NCBI RefSeq assembly: GCF_003121405.1
Contig: NZ_QBUY01000027.1
Location: forward strand, 20,683-84,682
Length of the DNA: 64,000 bases
Source: Paraburkholderia sp. C35
GTDB taxonomy: Bacteria; Pseudomonadota; Gammaproteobacteria; Burkholderiales; Burkholderiaceae
Reading direction: 5' to 3'
A program made the position numbers and the translations under genes. The notes under the pieces were generated by a model. That model saw only the letters and a list, made by a program, of their open reading frames with translations, searched no databases and had not been told where the DNA came from. Positions 1 to 8,859 of this stretch are shown in pieces (the stretch's first letter is position 1; every line of letters begins with the position of its first letter).

Positions 1-388
1 GACCATCTCGCGACGATCGATCGACCGTTTGCTGAGTGGAGCGTCCGACTCGACGTCCGAACGTCTGGCCGGACGGATGCCTCGTCGAGGCCGAATTCAC
101 CCATTGATCGGCCGTCGCCGCATACCCGAGCTTGGATCACCTTCCGCTCAAACGCCATTATCCCGGTAAGGCGCGGACTATCACGGCAACTCAATGGTGA
201 TGCGCACAATTGCTCTGTTCGGTCCTCTAGCATCAATGAGACGGCGAGAGCAATTGAAGCCTGAGGTCGAACGTGGTTCGCTTGCCCTATGCGGGCCGCA
301 ACGAAAAAACCGTCGAAGGAGCTACGGATCAGGCGGAACGCATAGGCGCCGCTCGATCCGGGAATTTCCCACGATGCGTCAGCGTCGA
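1..388. other. No gene recognised
   Basis: I see no reading frame here with recognisable family motifs on either strand. It lies downstream of the minus-strand MFS gene. The stretch is GC-rich with many CG-containing words, as in other intergenic parts of this window. Confidence 0.5.
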
Positions 389-685
389 TCAGGCGGCAAC
401 CGATGTGCTGGTCACCTCGAGGGTCATCCTGGCTGTGACCTTCTTCGTAGCACACTTCTTCACGGCTGCCATGCTGGTCACAGTTCTTGCTCTTGCCAGA
501 GCTGCAGTCCTTTTCGCCGCAGCCTCCGTCGATTTCAAGGCATCCGCGCTAGCCCGATCAATCAGAAACTTCGTTCGGTCTCGGGCGCCGCCCACCATGC
601 GGGCGCCGGTCCATGCCAACTCCACGTCGCACCACTTTTCGGGTCGCGACACCTGGGCGTTACGGGCCTCGTACGCGCTGGCCAC
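389..685 (-). CDS. Small alanine-rich hypothetical protein
   Basis: A 98-codon frame starts with GTG seven bases after the stop of the MFS gene on the same strand, so it could be the last gene of that operon. The product is rich in Ala, Lys, Arg and Thr (for example ASADALKSTEAAAKRTAALA) and has no signal peptide or membrane segment. The composition vaguely recalls phasin-like or other coiled helical proteins, but no family motif is clear. It may also be a chance frame in GC-rich DNA. No function is proposed. Confidence 0.3.
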   Translation of the reverse strand: MASAYEARNAQVSRPEKWCDVELAWTGARMVGGARDRTKFLIDRASADALKSTEAAAKRTAALARARTVTSMAAVKKCATKKVTARMTLEVTSTSVAA

Positions 686-692
686 CCGCCGC

Positions 693-2003
693 CTATCTTC
701 CGCTACGCAAATACCCCTCCTTCGATGGGTCCCGCATGCATATCGCCACCACGCCTGCTATCACGCAGAGCGCCGTCACATACCAATAGAATGCCGGCTC
801 GATGCCCACCGCTTTGAGCCACAGCGCCACATACTCCGCAGAGCCGCCGAAGATCGCATTCGCGATGGCATACGAGAGACCGACACCGAGCGCCCGGACT
901 TCCGGCGGAAACATCTCTGCCTTAATGAGGCCGCTAATCGACGTATAGAAACTGACGATGAGGAGCGCCGCCATAACCCAGCCAAACGCCGCGTATGGAC
1001 TGCTCACACTCTTTAGGGCATACATGAGCGGTACGGTACAGGTTGCTGCGAGAACACCGAACAGGATCATCGACATGCGCCGCCCGATCCGATCGGACAA
1101 TGCGCCAAAGAGCGGCTGCATCAGCATGAAGACGACGAGCGCCAACGACATCACCGTGCTGGCAGACTTTGCATTCATACCCGCCGTATTCACGAGGTAC
1201 TTCTGCATATACGTGGTGAAGGTATAGAACGCGAGCGAGCCGCCCGCCGTGAAGCCGATCACCGTCGCGAGGGCCCGCTTATGCATGAGCAGCCCGCGCA
1301 GTGTACCCGCGTCCTCACGATTGCGGCTCGCCGTCGAAGACGTCTCTTCCAGTGACCGCCGCAGATAGAGCGACACCACGGCCGCTACGGCGCCAATCGC
1401 GAACGGCACGCGCCAGCCCCATGCACGCAGTTCCTGGTCAGTCAGCATCGTTTGCAGCACGATCACAACGAGCAGTGCCGCCACTTGCCCCGTAATCACC
1501 GTCACGTACTGAAACGACGCAAAGAATCCCTTTCTGCCCGCGACGGTCACCTCGCTCATATAGGTCGCGCTTGTGCCGTATTCGCCTCCCACCGACAGTC
1601 CCTGAAAGCAGCGCGCGACCAGCAGCAGCACGGGCGCGGCGGTCCCGATCGACGCATACGTCGGCAGCAGCGCGATCACGAGCGAACCGGTACACATCAT
1701 CAGCACGGAGACAATCATCGAATGGCGCCGCCCATAGCGGTCCGCGATACGTCCGAACATCCATCCGCCGATCGGACGCATCAGGAATCCGGTCGCGAAT
1801 CCACCTGCCGTATTGAGCAACTGCGTGTTGGTATTGCCGCCTGGGAAGAACGCGTGCGCGAAGTAAATCGAACAGAACGAGTAGACGAAGAAATCGAACC
1901 ACTCGACGAGGTTGCCTGACGATGCACCCACAATAGCCTTGATGCAGCGACGTGTTTCACTGCTTCGGGTGACGACGCTCTGGCCGAACGTATCAACTGT
2001 CAT
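693..2003 (-). CDS. MFS carrier, metabolite:H+ symporter (MHS) type
   Basis: A 436-residue protein with twelve predicted membrane segments. The N-terminal part has the MHS hallmarks: VEWFDFFVYSF in the first helix, RPIGGWMFGRIADRYGRR in the loop 2-3 signature, and GLSVGGEYG before the fourth helix. The family imports small carboxylates and zwitterions (KgtP, ShiA, ProP types) with protons; the substrate cannot be read from sequence. The ATG at 2003 is preceded by GGAG six bases upstream. The gene lies 107 bases downstream of an aldehyde dehydrogenase on the same strand and ends the operon that begins with the two decarboxylase subunits. I infer that it carries that pathway's substrate or product. 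Confidence 0.85.
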   Translation of the reverse strand: MTVDTFGQSVVTRSSETRRCIKAIVGASSGNLVEWFDFFVYSFCSIYFAHAFFPGGNTNTQLLNTAGGFATGFLMRPIGGWMFGRIADRYGRRHSMIVSVLMMCTGSLVIALLPTYASIGTAAPVLLLVARCFQGLSVGGEYGTSATYMSEVTVAGRKGFFASFQYVTVITGQVAALLVVIVLQTMLTDQELRAWGWRVPFAIGAVAAVVSLYLRRSLEETSSTASRNREDAGTLRGLLMHKRALATVIGFTAGGSLAFYTFTTYMQKYLVNTAGMNAKSASTVMSLALVVFMLMQPLFGALSDRIGRRMSMILFGVLAATCTVPLMYALKSVSSPYAAFGWVMAALLIVSFYTSISGLIKAEMFPPEVRALGVGLSYAIANAIFGGSAEYVALWLKAVGIEPAFYWYVTALCVIAGVVAICMRDPSKEGYLRSGR

Positions 2004-2110
2004 GGTGTCTCCGTGTATGTGCCTGGGCCGGCGATCTACTGTCGCCTTCGAACGCGCTTACCGGTTGGGTCAATGTGGGACGGCCACGCGGTGCCCGTCC
2101 AGGGGGGAAG

Positions 2111-3589
2111 TTAGCGGATCACGAATGGATTGCCTGTGGGCGCGCCTGTGTTGATCCAGACGCTCTTGGTCTGAAAAAAGTCGTTGATGGCTTCGATGCC
2201 GTTTTCACGCCCGAGCCCCGAGTCCTTGTAGCCGCCGAACGGCGACATGTAGCTCACGGCGCGATACGTATTGACCCATACGGTGCCCGACTGGATGCGC
2301 TCGGCCATGCGGAACGCGCGGCCAATGTCACTCGTCCAGACGCCCGCGCCGAGGCCGAAGCGCACGTCGTTGGCGATCTCGACCGCCTCGTCTTCGTCCC
2401 TGAAGCGGATCACCGAAAGCACCGGTCCGAACACTTCTTCCTGCGCAATGCGCATGCTGTTGCGCACGCCCGTGAAGATCGTCGGTTCGATGAACCAGCC
2501 GTTCCCGCACTCGCGGCGCACAGCGGCCTTGCCGCCAAGCTCGAGCGTCGCCCCCTCTTCGCGGGCGATATCGATGTAGCTGAGCACCTTGTCGTATTGC
2601 GGCCGCGTCGTGATAGGGCCGATCTGTGTGTCCTTCTGCATTGGATCGCCCATACGCGCGGATTCGGCGAGTTGCACCACGCGATGCACGAACGCGTCGT
2701 GGATGCTGTCCTGCACCAGCAGCCGCGAGCCCGCGATGCACGTCTGCCCGGTCGCCGCGAAAATGCCGGCAACTGCGCCGTTCACAGCATCGTCGAGATT
2801 CGCATCGGCGAATACGATGTTCGGCGACTTGCCGCCCAGTTCCAGGCTCACATGCTTGAAGTCGCGCGCCGCCTGCTCGTTGATCCGCCTCCCCGTTGCA
2901 TTCGCCCCTGTGAACGTGATCTTTCTTACCAGAGGATGCGACACGAGCGGTGCGCCGACCTCGTTGCCAAAACCGGTCACCACATTCACGACGCCCGGCG
3001 GGAAACCGACCTCCTTAAACAGTCGCGCAAACGCCAGCGTCGAAGCCGACGTGAATTCGGACGGCTTGATGACGACCGTGCAACCCGCAGCCAGCGCAGG
3101 CGCGAGCTTCCAGGCGAGCAACATCAGGGGCGAATTCCACGGCGTGATGATGGCCACTTCGCCAAGCGGTTCGTGCCGCGTGTAGTTGAAGTACCCCTTC
3201 TTGTCGAGCGGGATGACGCTGCCCTGGATCTTGTCGGCGAGGCCGCCGTAATAGCGGAACCATTGGGGCAGGTAACCCAGTTGCGCATGCATCTCCGAAT
3301 ACAGCTTGCCGTTGTCGCGCACTTCAATCGAAGCGAGACATTCGGCCTCTTCAGCGAGACGATCGCCGAGACGATGCAGCAGCAATCCGCGCGCACTCGC
3401 ACTGAGGGCTGGCCATGCACCCGTCGTGAATGCTCGCTGCGCGGCCTGCACGGCGCGCTCCACGTCGGGTGCGCCACCGCGCGCAACCTGCGCCCAAGGC
3501 TCACCCGTGAACGGATTGTCGCTGGTGAACCATTCACCCGATGCAGGCTCGCACTGCGTTGCGTCGATATAAAGACGATAGCGTTCCAT
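2111..3589 (-). CDS. NAD(P)-dependent aldehyde dehydrogenase
   Basis: A full-length 492-residue member of the classical ALDH superfamily, which oxidises an aldehyde to its acid with NAD(P)+. Visible active-site elements are the oxyanion Asn in ITPWNSP (about N152), the Rossmann motif FTGANATGRRI (227-235), the general base in SLELGGKSPN (E250), the nucleophile in GQTCIAGSR (C284) and EEVFGPVLSV near the C-terminus. It follows the two subunits of a thiamine-diphosphate 2-oxo acid decarboxylase by 91 bases. Its likely job is therefore to oxidise the aldehyde they release. If the oxo acid is sulfopyruvate or phosphonopyruvate the product would be sulfoacetate or phosphonoacetate, but that specificity is only inferred. 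Confidence 0.93.
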   Translation of the reverse strand: MERYRLYIDATQCEPASGEWFTSDNPFTGEPWAQVARGGAPDVERAVQAAQRAFTTGAWPALSASARGLLLHRLGDRLAEEAECLASIEVRDNGKLYSEMHAQLGYLPQWFRYYGGLADKIQGSVIPLDKKGYFNYTRHEPLGEVAIITPWNSPLMLLAWKLAPALAAGCTVVIKPSEFTSASTLAFARLFKEVGFPPGVVNVVTGFGNEVGAPLVSHPLVRKITFTGANATGRRINEQAARDFKHVSLELGGKSPNIVFADANLDDAVNGAVAGIFAATGQTCIAGSRLLVQDSIHDAFVHRVVQLAESARMGDPMQKDTQIGPITTRPQYDKVLSYIDIAREEGATLELGGKAAVRRECGNGWFIEPTIFTGVRNSMRIAQEEVFGPVLSVIRFRDEDEAVEIANDVRFGLGAGVWTSDIGRAFRMAERIQSGTVWVNTYRAVSYMSPFGGYKDSGLGRENGIEAINDFFQTKSVWINTGAPTGNPFVIR

Positions 3590-3680
3590 CAGAATCTCTT
3601 CACGATAATGCCGGCTTGATCGATTCCCGCGATGAGAGCAAGCGTGTCAGCACGCTTCGGTACGGGGGATGACACGGATC

Positions 3681-4271
3681 TCAAAACGGCGCGTAGCCGA
3701 GCGCCGCCCGGAAGCGGTTCTTGACGTACACGCCATCGCGCGGCGGAAGCGCGCGCGGCGGCTCGTCGGGCCGGATGAAAACCTGCGCGAGCGTCGGGCC
3801 GCCCTTCGCGCGCGCTCGCGCGGCGACGGCGGACACGCCATCCAGATCGGTCACCGCGAACGCGTCCTGAATGCCGAATCCTTTGGCGACGGCGACCAGG
3901 TCTGTGCCGAGACTCGTGTGACTGCGCTGCATACCCGTCTCGCCGAAATGTCCGTTGTCGAGCACAACGATCGTGAGGTTCTTCGGCTGCTTGACGGCGA
4001 TGGTGCCGAGACTGCCGATACCCATCAGTTGCTCGCCGTCGCCCGTGACAACGATCACAGGCTTGTCCTGTTGCGCGAGCGCGAGGCCGAGGCCCAGCGA
4101 CGCCGCGCAGCCCATGGCGCCCCACAGATAGAAGTGCTGGTCGCGATCGCCGGAGGCGAACACGTCATAGGAGGCCGACCCAAGCCCCGTCACGACAAGC
4201 GCATGAGGCACCGACTCCAGCAGGCTCGCGACGAATTCACGACGATCGACCGCGTTGTTTGGCTTCGACAT
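3681..4271 (-). CDS. ThDP-dependent decarboxylase, beta (ThDP-binding) subunit, ComE-like
   Basis: A 196-residue single-domain protein equal to the C-terminal PP domain of 2-oxo acid decarboxylases. The cofactor/Mg2+ motif is GDGEQLMG followed 27 residues after GDG by Asn (LDNGHFGETG). Length and split architecture match the beta subunit of sulfopyruvate decarboxylase (ComE) and split phosphonopyruvate decarboxylases. The ATG at 4271 overlaps the upstream subunit's TAA by one base (TAATG), giving tight translational coupling that fits an obligate heteromer. An in-frame extension to 4466 exists but is an out-of-frame shadow of the partner gene. The actual oxo acid substrate is unknown. Confidence 0.85.
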   Translation of the reverse strand: MSKPNNAVDRREFVASLLESVPHALVVTGLGSASYDVFASGDRDQHFYLWGAMGCAASLGLGLALAQQDKPVIVVTGDGEQLMGIGSLGTIAVKQPKNLTIVVLDNGHFGETGMQRSHTSLGTDLVAVAKGFGIQDAFAVTDLDGVSAVAARARAKGGPTLAQVFIRPDEPPRALPPRDGVYVKNRFRAALGYAPF

Positions 4272-4807
4272 TACTTTCTCTCCCATTTCTTGCGACCGAT
4301 AAGACTCTGCGACAACAGCACCGCGACCTGTTCGCCCGCCTCGAAGGCCGCGTCGAACCCCGCGCTGACGATCTCGCCGACCTGATCCGGATCGTCCGCG
4401 CGCAACACCGTGATGCCCATCAACTCGAGCGCAGCCTGGGTCTGCTTGCCCATCGGGCCTTGCCACGGATTGAACTCCGCATACTCGCCGCGCATCGTGA
4501 CGAGGGTGAAGAACGGGAACCGGCAGCTTTGCAGCAGCGAAAACATGTTCACGCAGTTGCCCACGCCGCTGCTCTGCATCAGCAGAACGGCGCGCTGACC
4601 GCCCAACCAGGCGCCGCTCGTGACGCCGACACCCTCTTCCTCCGTGGTCAGCACCACATCCTCAATCTCGGGATCGGCGATCACGCTGCGAATCACGTGC
4701 GAATGGCCCGCGTCCGGCACATACGCGACCTGTTTGACTCCGCCCTCTTTCAACACGTCGAAAATGGCCTGCTGCCAGGCGGGCGCCTGCACTGCTGACG
4801 TACTCAT
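4271..4807 (-). CDS. ThDP-dependent decarboxylase, alpha (Pyr-domain) subunit, ComD-like
   Basis: A 178-residue protein matching the N-terminal Pyr domain of ThDP decarboxylases. The cofactor-activating Glu is in LTTEEEGVGV, followed by GGQRAVLLMQSSGVGN, which is characteristic of ComD, the alpha subunit of sulfopyruvate decarboxylase. I chose the ATG at 4807 because GGAGG lies just upstream; a longer frame reaches 4849. It is the first gene of an operon with the beta subunit, an aldehyde dehydrogenase and an MFS carrier, divergent from a LysR gene. Possible substrates include sulfopyruvate, phosphonopyruvate or another 3-substituted pyruvate. No sulfoacetaldehyde acetyltransferase gene is nearby, so a classic cysteate-to-acetyl-phosphate route is not supported. 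Confidence 0.83.
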   Translation of the reverse strand: MSTSAVQAPAWQQAIFDVLKEGGVKQVAYVPDAGHSHVIRSVIADPEIEDVVLTTEEEGVGVTSGAWLGGQRAVLLMQSSGVGNCVNMFSLLQSCRFPFFTLVTMRGEYAEFNPWQGPMGKQTQAALELMGITVLRADDPDQVGEIVSAGFDAAFEAGEQVAVLLSQSLIGRKKWERK

Positions 4808-4836
4808 GAATCCGCCTCCAGGAAAAGAAACTATCG

Positions 4837-4897
4837 ATGCAGGAATCATAGTTTGCTATGTGACAAGCGTAGAAATAGAATTATTTGATTCCTGCAT
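4837..4897. promoter_or_regulatory. Inverted repeats between decarboxylase operon and LysR gene
   Basis: ATGCAGGAATCA at 4837-4848 is repeated perfectly in inverted orientation (TGATTCCTGCAT) at 4886-4897, 37 bases away. Inside lies a second inverted repeat CATAG-TTTG-CTATG at 4847-4860, which fits the LysR T-N11-A box. These are candidate recognition and activation sites for the divergent LysR regulator. Confidence 0.65.
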
Positions 4898-4923
4898 ACG
4901 CTTTCGGCATTGGAGAGACCGAC

Positions 4924-5871
4924 GTGGATATCAAGCAATTACGGGCGCTGCTCGCCGTCGCCGAGACAGGCAGTGTCACCAGGGCGGCATCGCTGCTGCA
5001 TATCGTTCAGCCCGCGGTGTCGCGCCAGCTTCGGCTACTGGAGGAAGACGTCGGCACGCCGCTTTTCTCGCGCGGGCGGTATGGCATGGAGTTGACCGAA
5101 GCGGGCGAAATCTTCGTCGAACACGCGCGGCGCGCGCTCGCGGAACTCGACCGCGCCCGCTCCGAATTGCAGCCGTCAGGCGGCGTGAGCGGCACGGTGA
5201 CGATGGGCCTTTTGCCCAGCACGTGCGACCTGTTGGCGAGCGGACTCGTTGCGAATGTCGGAGCGACGTATCCCGCCATCCGCTTGCGCATTTCGATGGG
5301 CTATACGGGCCACCTGCAAAACTGGCTCGAAGTCGGCGAGGTCGATGCGGCATTGCTCTACGATCCGAAGCCCTCGCCAATGCTTCAGGTCAGCCCGCTA
5401 GTCGAGGAAAAGCTTTGGGTAGTCGGTCAACCCGAGGCGGGATTCAGTCCGAATGAGCCCGTCAGTCTTGAGAGCGTCGCGCATCTGCCGATGATTCTTC
5501 CTAACGCGCCGCACGGAATCCGATCGCTCGTCGAACAAACATGCGCGGGTATTGAAATCAACATGAACATCGCCGCGGAAACGAATGCAATGAGCGTGCA
5601 GAAAGGTCTGGTGCTAGGCGGTATCGGCATCACGATATTGCCGGGCATCGCTATCGCCGATGACATCGCGCAAGGCAACCTGAGCGCGGCGCCACTCATC
5701 GACGCGCCGCTTCAGCGCAAGATCGTGCTGGCACTGCCCAATAACCGGCGCATACCTGTTGCCGTGCGCTGCGTCGTCGATCTGCTCGTCAGCCAGATTA
5801 CGGACGCCGTGCGCGCTGGCAGCTGGACAACGGCGCGGCTGCTCACAGACGAAGCGGACAACTCGTCGTGA
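4924..5871 (+). CDS. LysR-family regulator of the decarboxylase operon
   Basis: A 315-residue LysR-type regulator. The N-terminal winged helix reads VDIKQLRALLAVAETGSVTR then AASLLHIVQPAVSRQLRLLE, with the effector domain after about residue 90. The GTG at 4924 is chosen because the frame's earlier TTG (4885) sits inside the inverted-repeat operator. It is transcribed away from the comD/comE-like operon and probably senses the substrate or an intermediate of that pathway. It resembles the LysR subgroup of nitrogen-assimilation control (NAC/Cbl-like) proteins, but that placement is weak. Confidence 0.88.
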   Translation: MDIKQLRALLAVAETGSVTRAASLLHIVQPAVSRQLRLLEEDVGTPLFSRGRYGMELTEAGEIFVEHARRALAELDRARSELQPSGGVSGTVTMGLLPSTCDLLASGLVANVGATYPAIRLRISMGYTGHLQNWLEVGEVDAALLYDPKPSPMLQVSPLVEEKLWVVGQPEAGFSPNEPVSLESVAHLPMILPNAPHGIRSLVEQTCAGIEINMNIAAETNAMSVQKGLVLGGIGITILPGIAIADDIAQGNLSAAPLIDAPLQRKIVLALPNNRRIPVAVRCVVDLLVSQITDAVRAGSWTTARLLTDEADNSS

Positions 5872-6031
5872 ACCGTTCCGATGCCAGCCAGGTACGTCAC
5901 GCGCAACAGGATCGCCGAGGCTGAGCGGCCTCACACTCTTCTGGCATCTGACGTATTTTCAGCAGAGCGCTTTCTTGTGCAAACCGCCAGAAAACAGACG
6001 TACGTTCTCGACACCAGATACAAGTCGAATG

Positions 6032-7309
6032 TCACTCGATAGACGCAAGTTCTTCCGTCACCGCAAGAAAGCGGCTGATATCGCCCGGCGTATGGCAATG
6101 CAGCGGCGAAATCCGCACAGCGCCTTGCAGGCCAAACGATCTCAACATGCGCCCCGAGTAAAGGCTTGTTCCGATGCGCTCGTACACGATGACACCGCGC
6201 TTTTCGTATTCACGCACGGCGGCAGTCGGCTCGAGACGATCGAACCCGATGCCGGCGATCAGATCGCGTTTCGTCAGATCGTCGTGGTCCCAGAATACCC
6301 GCACGCCCTTGATTGCTCTCAGCCCGCGTTGCGTTTGCGTGCCGTCAAGCAAGGTCGCAAGTAGTGCGCGTTCATGGCTTTCGATACGCTGCATCCCTTG
6401 GGCGAACAGCTCGCGGCGATCATCCGCATCACTGGTTTGCGCACCGATCCAGGCGACGTAATCGACGATCGCGCTCACCACTGCGAACTGCGCGGGTGCG
6501 GGACTGCCGAGTTCCCACACGCCGCTTTCCTTTGCATCGAGGCGGTGATGCGGCAATTGCGCCAACCTGTCCGACAACCACGAGATGCCCGATCCTCGAC
6601 ATCCAAAGAATTTATACGGCGCGAAATTGATTCCGTCGACGGGCGTTTTGTGCAGGTCGATCGCCGCGTGCGGCGCATGCTGGACGGCATCGACGATGAT
6701 GAAAAGATCGGGCTTCTTCGCCCGCGCACGCTCCACAATGGCAGCGATATCGAGCTTCGCACCAGAGATATTCGACGCATACATTACGCTTAACAGCGCA
6801 GTGTCCTGGTCGACGAGCGACACGATCGCGTCGACATCCACGCCACCTGTTTCCGGATTGCTCGGTGCGATGCGCAACGCTTTTCCAGTGCGTTCGCAAT
6901 AGAGCTTCATCGCATCGAATGAGGACGGATGCTCGAGTATCGTCGTGACAGCGTTCGTGCCGGGTACGTTTTCCATCACGGCGCGCACCATCTCGAACAT
7001 CGCGGCCGACGCGGTCAGCGACGGATAGATACTGCCACCTTCTGCATTGAAAATGCGCCGGATATCGTCTTCACCACGCGCCTGAACATCTTGCAGATAA
7101 CATGCCCGTTCATGAATGCGCTCCGGGCAGTCTGGCAGTGCGTCGACGTATGCGAATGCTTCCAGCGCCGCCTTGAGCCGGAACGATCCGCCCGCGTTGT
7201 CGAAAAAGAGCCGCTCGCGCCCGTCGATGTCGCTATCGACATAATGAAAACGGCTCTTGATCTCCTGCATAAGAGACTCAGGAAAGAACTGCCCCTGGTT
7301 GCTGCTCAT
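6032..7309 (-). CDS. Class V aminotransferase (PLP enzyme)
   Basis: A 425-residue fold-type I PLP enzyme of the class V aminotransferase/cysteine desulfurase group. The PLP Asp and partner His are in IIVDAVQHAPH (D207, H211) and the Schiff-base Lys in NFAPYKFFGCRGSG (K233). The N-terminus has FFDNAGGS, which replaces the usual LDNAATT of desulfurases. The ATG at 7309 has AGGAG eight bases upstream; the longer frame to 7444 lies in the upstream gene. It starts 34 bases after the dctA-like gene and is surely cotranscribed with it, so it probably acts on the amino acid or amino-dicarboxylate brought in by that symporter. Transaminase, lyase and racemase roles are all possible. Confidence 0.85.
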   Translation of the reverse strand: MSSNQGQFFPESLMQEIKSRFHYVDSDIDGRERLFFDNAGGSFRLKAALEAFAYVDALPDCPERIHERACYLQDVQARGEDDIRRIFNAEGGSIYPSLTASAAMFEMVRAVMENVPGTNAVTTILEHPSSFDAMKLYCERTGKALRIAPSNPETGGVDVDAIVSLVDQDTALLSVMYASNISGAKLDIAAIVERARAKKPDLFIIVDAVQHAPHAAIDLHKTPVDGINFAPYKFFGCRGSGISWLSDRLAQLPHHRLDAKESGVWELGSPAPAQFAVVSAIVDYVAWIGAQTSDADDRRELFAQGMQRIESHERALLATLLDGTQTQRGLRAIKGVRVFWDHDDLTKRDLIAGIGFDRLEPTAAVREYEKRGVIVYERIGTSLYSGRMLRSFGLQGAVRISPLHCHTPGDISRFLAVTEELASIE

Positions 7310-7343
7310 CTGTAGCTCCTCGATATGATGCTTTTCTCTGCGC

Positions 7344-8666
7344 TCAGGCGTCGAGCGACGCGAGATACGCCTTGCCCTTTTCTTCGTCGTACTGCCCTTC
7401 CCACTTTGCGATGACGAGCGGCGCCAGTGCATTGCCCACGACATTCAACGCGGTGCGTCCCATATCCATGATCCGGTCCACGCCTGCGATGAAAGCGAGC
7501 CCTTCGAGCGGCAGTCCAGCGCTGGCGAGGGTGGTCAACAGGATCACGAACATGAAGCCCGGTACACCGGCAGCGCCTTTCGATGTCACGACCATGGTCA
7601 GGATCAGGACGATCTGTTCCTGGACACCGAGATGCACGCCGTACAACTGCGCGACGAACAGCGTGCCGATACCGAGATAGATGGATGCGCCGTCCAGGTT
7701 AAAGGTGTAACCAGTCGGCACGACAAAGGTCGTGATGCTCTTGGGCACGCCGAAGTCTTCCATTTTCTTCATCAGCTGCGGCAGCACGGTGGCCGAACTG
7801 CACGTCGAAAACGCAATGATCAGTTCATCCTTGATGACCTTGAGCAGCGTAAAGATCCTGAAGCCGAACAGGCGAGCGGTGACGCCGAGCACGAAGACAG
7901 CAAACAGAACAATGGCGAGATACGTGACGGCGACCAGCTTGACCAATGGCAGCAGCGAACCGAAGCCGAAGTTCGCGACGGTCACCGCGATCAGCGCACA
8001 TACGCCAAATGGTGCGTAGCGCATCACCATGCCGGTGACCTTGAACATCGCGTCACCGATGCCCTTCAACGTGGCGAGCAAGGGCTTTCGGTATTCCGCT
8101 GGCACGGACTGCAAGCCGAGCCCGAACAGCACCGAGAAGAAAATGACTGGCAACAGATCGCCTCGCCCCATCGACGCGATGATGTTGTCGGGGATGATAT
8201 TCAGCAGCAAGGACATGAAACCATGATGGCCTTGCGTCTGCGTGGCTTGCTGGAGATGCGAGATGTCGGTGTGGCCGAGTTGCGACATGTCGGTGCCGAC
8301 GCCTGGCTGCAGCACATTGCCGAGCACGAGCCCCAGCACGATCGCAATCGTCGTAACGACTTCGAAGTACACCAGCGTCTTCAGGCCGATGCGCCCCAAC
8401 GAGCGGCCATCTCCCACGCCTGCAATGCCCGCCACCATGCTGGTGAATACGATTGGCACGACGACCATCTTGATAAGCCGGATAAAGATGTCGCCGGCAG
8501 GCTGCAAAAAGCCGGTGATGACGGAATCGCGCATTTGAGGAAAGCGGTTCAGCACGACGCCGACTGCAATCCCGACCACCAGGCCGATCAGTATCTGCCA
8601 GGCAAGTCCAATGCGCGGCTTGCGCTCAGTGTGTTCGGCAGACGATGTTTCGATCACGGATTCCAT
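7344..8666 (-). CDS. Dicarboxylate/amino acid:cation symporter (DctA/GltP family)
   Basis: A 440-residue transporter with about eight membrane helices and two re-entrant hairpins. Signature elements are FSTCSSATVLPQL (hairpin 1), VVPTGYTFNLDGASIYL (helix 7), SKGAAGVPG (hairpin 2) and DRIMDMGRTALNVVGNALAP (helix 8), where the Arg of MGRT lies where acidic amino acid or dicarboxylate binding is set. The ATG at 8666 has GGAG upstream; the frame to 8789 reaches into the control region. It is the first gene of a two-gene operon with the aminotransferase and is divergent from a LysR gene. The TCSS in place of the common TSSS in hairpin 1 is a mild oddity. The substrate is probably an acidic amino acid or C4 acid. 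Confidence 0.9.
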   Translation of the reverse strand: MESVIETSSAEHTERKPRIGLAWQILIGLVVGIAVGVVLNRFPQMRDSVITGFLQPAGDIFIRLIKMVVVPIVFTSMVAGIAGVGDGRSLGRIGLKTLVYFEVVTTIAIVLGLVLGNVLQPGVGTDMSQLGHTDISHLQQATQTQGHHGFMSLLLNIIPDNIIASMGRGDLLPVIFFSVLFGLGLQSVPAEYRKPLLATLKGIGDAMFKVTGMVMRYAPFGVCALIAVTVANFGFGSLLPLVKLVAVTYLAIVLFAVFVLGVTARLFGFRIFTLLKVIKDELIIAFSTCSSATVLPQLMKKMEDFGVPKSITTFVVPTGYTFNLDGASIYLGIGTLFVAQLYGVHLGVQEQIVLILTMVVTSKGAAGVPGFMFVILLTTLASAGLPLEGLAFIAGVDRIMDMGRTALNVVGNALAPLVIAKWEGQYDEEKGKAYLASLDA

Positions 8667-8803
8667 GCATTCTCCAGACGGACCGATTGATATGGATAAC
8701 GCGGGAAGCGGCGCGCCGTGTCGTGTACGCGCTCGCTCGAGCCTGCCCGCATGCGCAGTGTTCCAGCCCGATGTCGAAACCATAATCATCCAGAATAAAC
8801 AGA

Positions 8804-8839
8804 AAAAGCGATTTTTTTCTATGCGAAAATATCGCTTTT
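8804..8839. promoter_or_regulatory. Inverted repeat between symporter operon and LysR gene
   Basis: AAAAGCGAT at 8804-8812 and its exact inverse ATCGCTTTT at 8831-8839 are separated by 18 AT-rich bases and lie 20 bases before the LysR start. This is a candidate operator for the divergent LysR regulator, covering its own promoter. Confidence 0.6.
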
Positions 8840-8859
8840 AGTCATGTAACGACGATGCG

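Noticed and set aside
2075..3619. 514-codon plus-strand frame opposite the aldehyde dehydrogenase
   Set aside because: Its product is Arg/His-rich with no family motif, and it is the antisense shadow of a clear ALDH gene.
7632..8690. 352-codon plus-strand frame opposite the symporter
   Set aside because: It is rich in His, Asp and Gln, as antisense frames of membrane-protein genes are; the minus strand has all transporter motifs.
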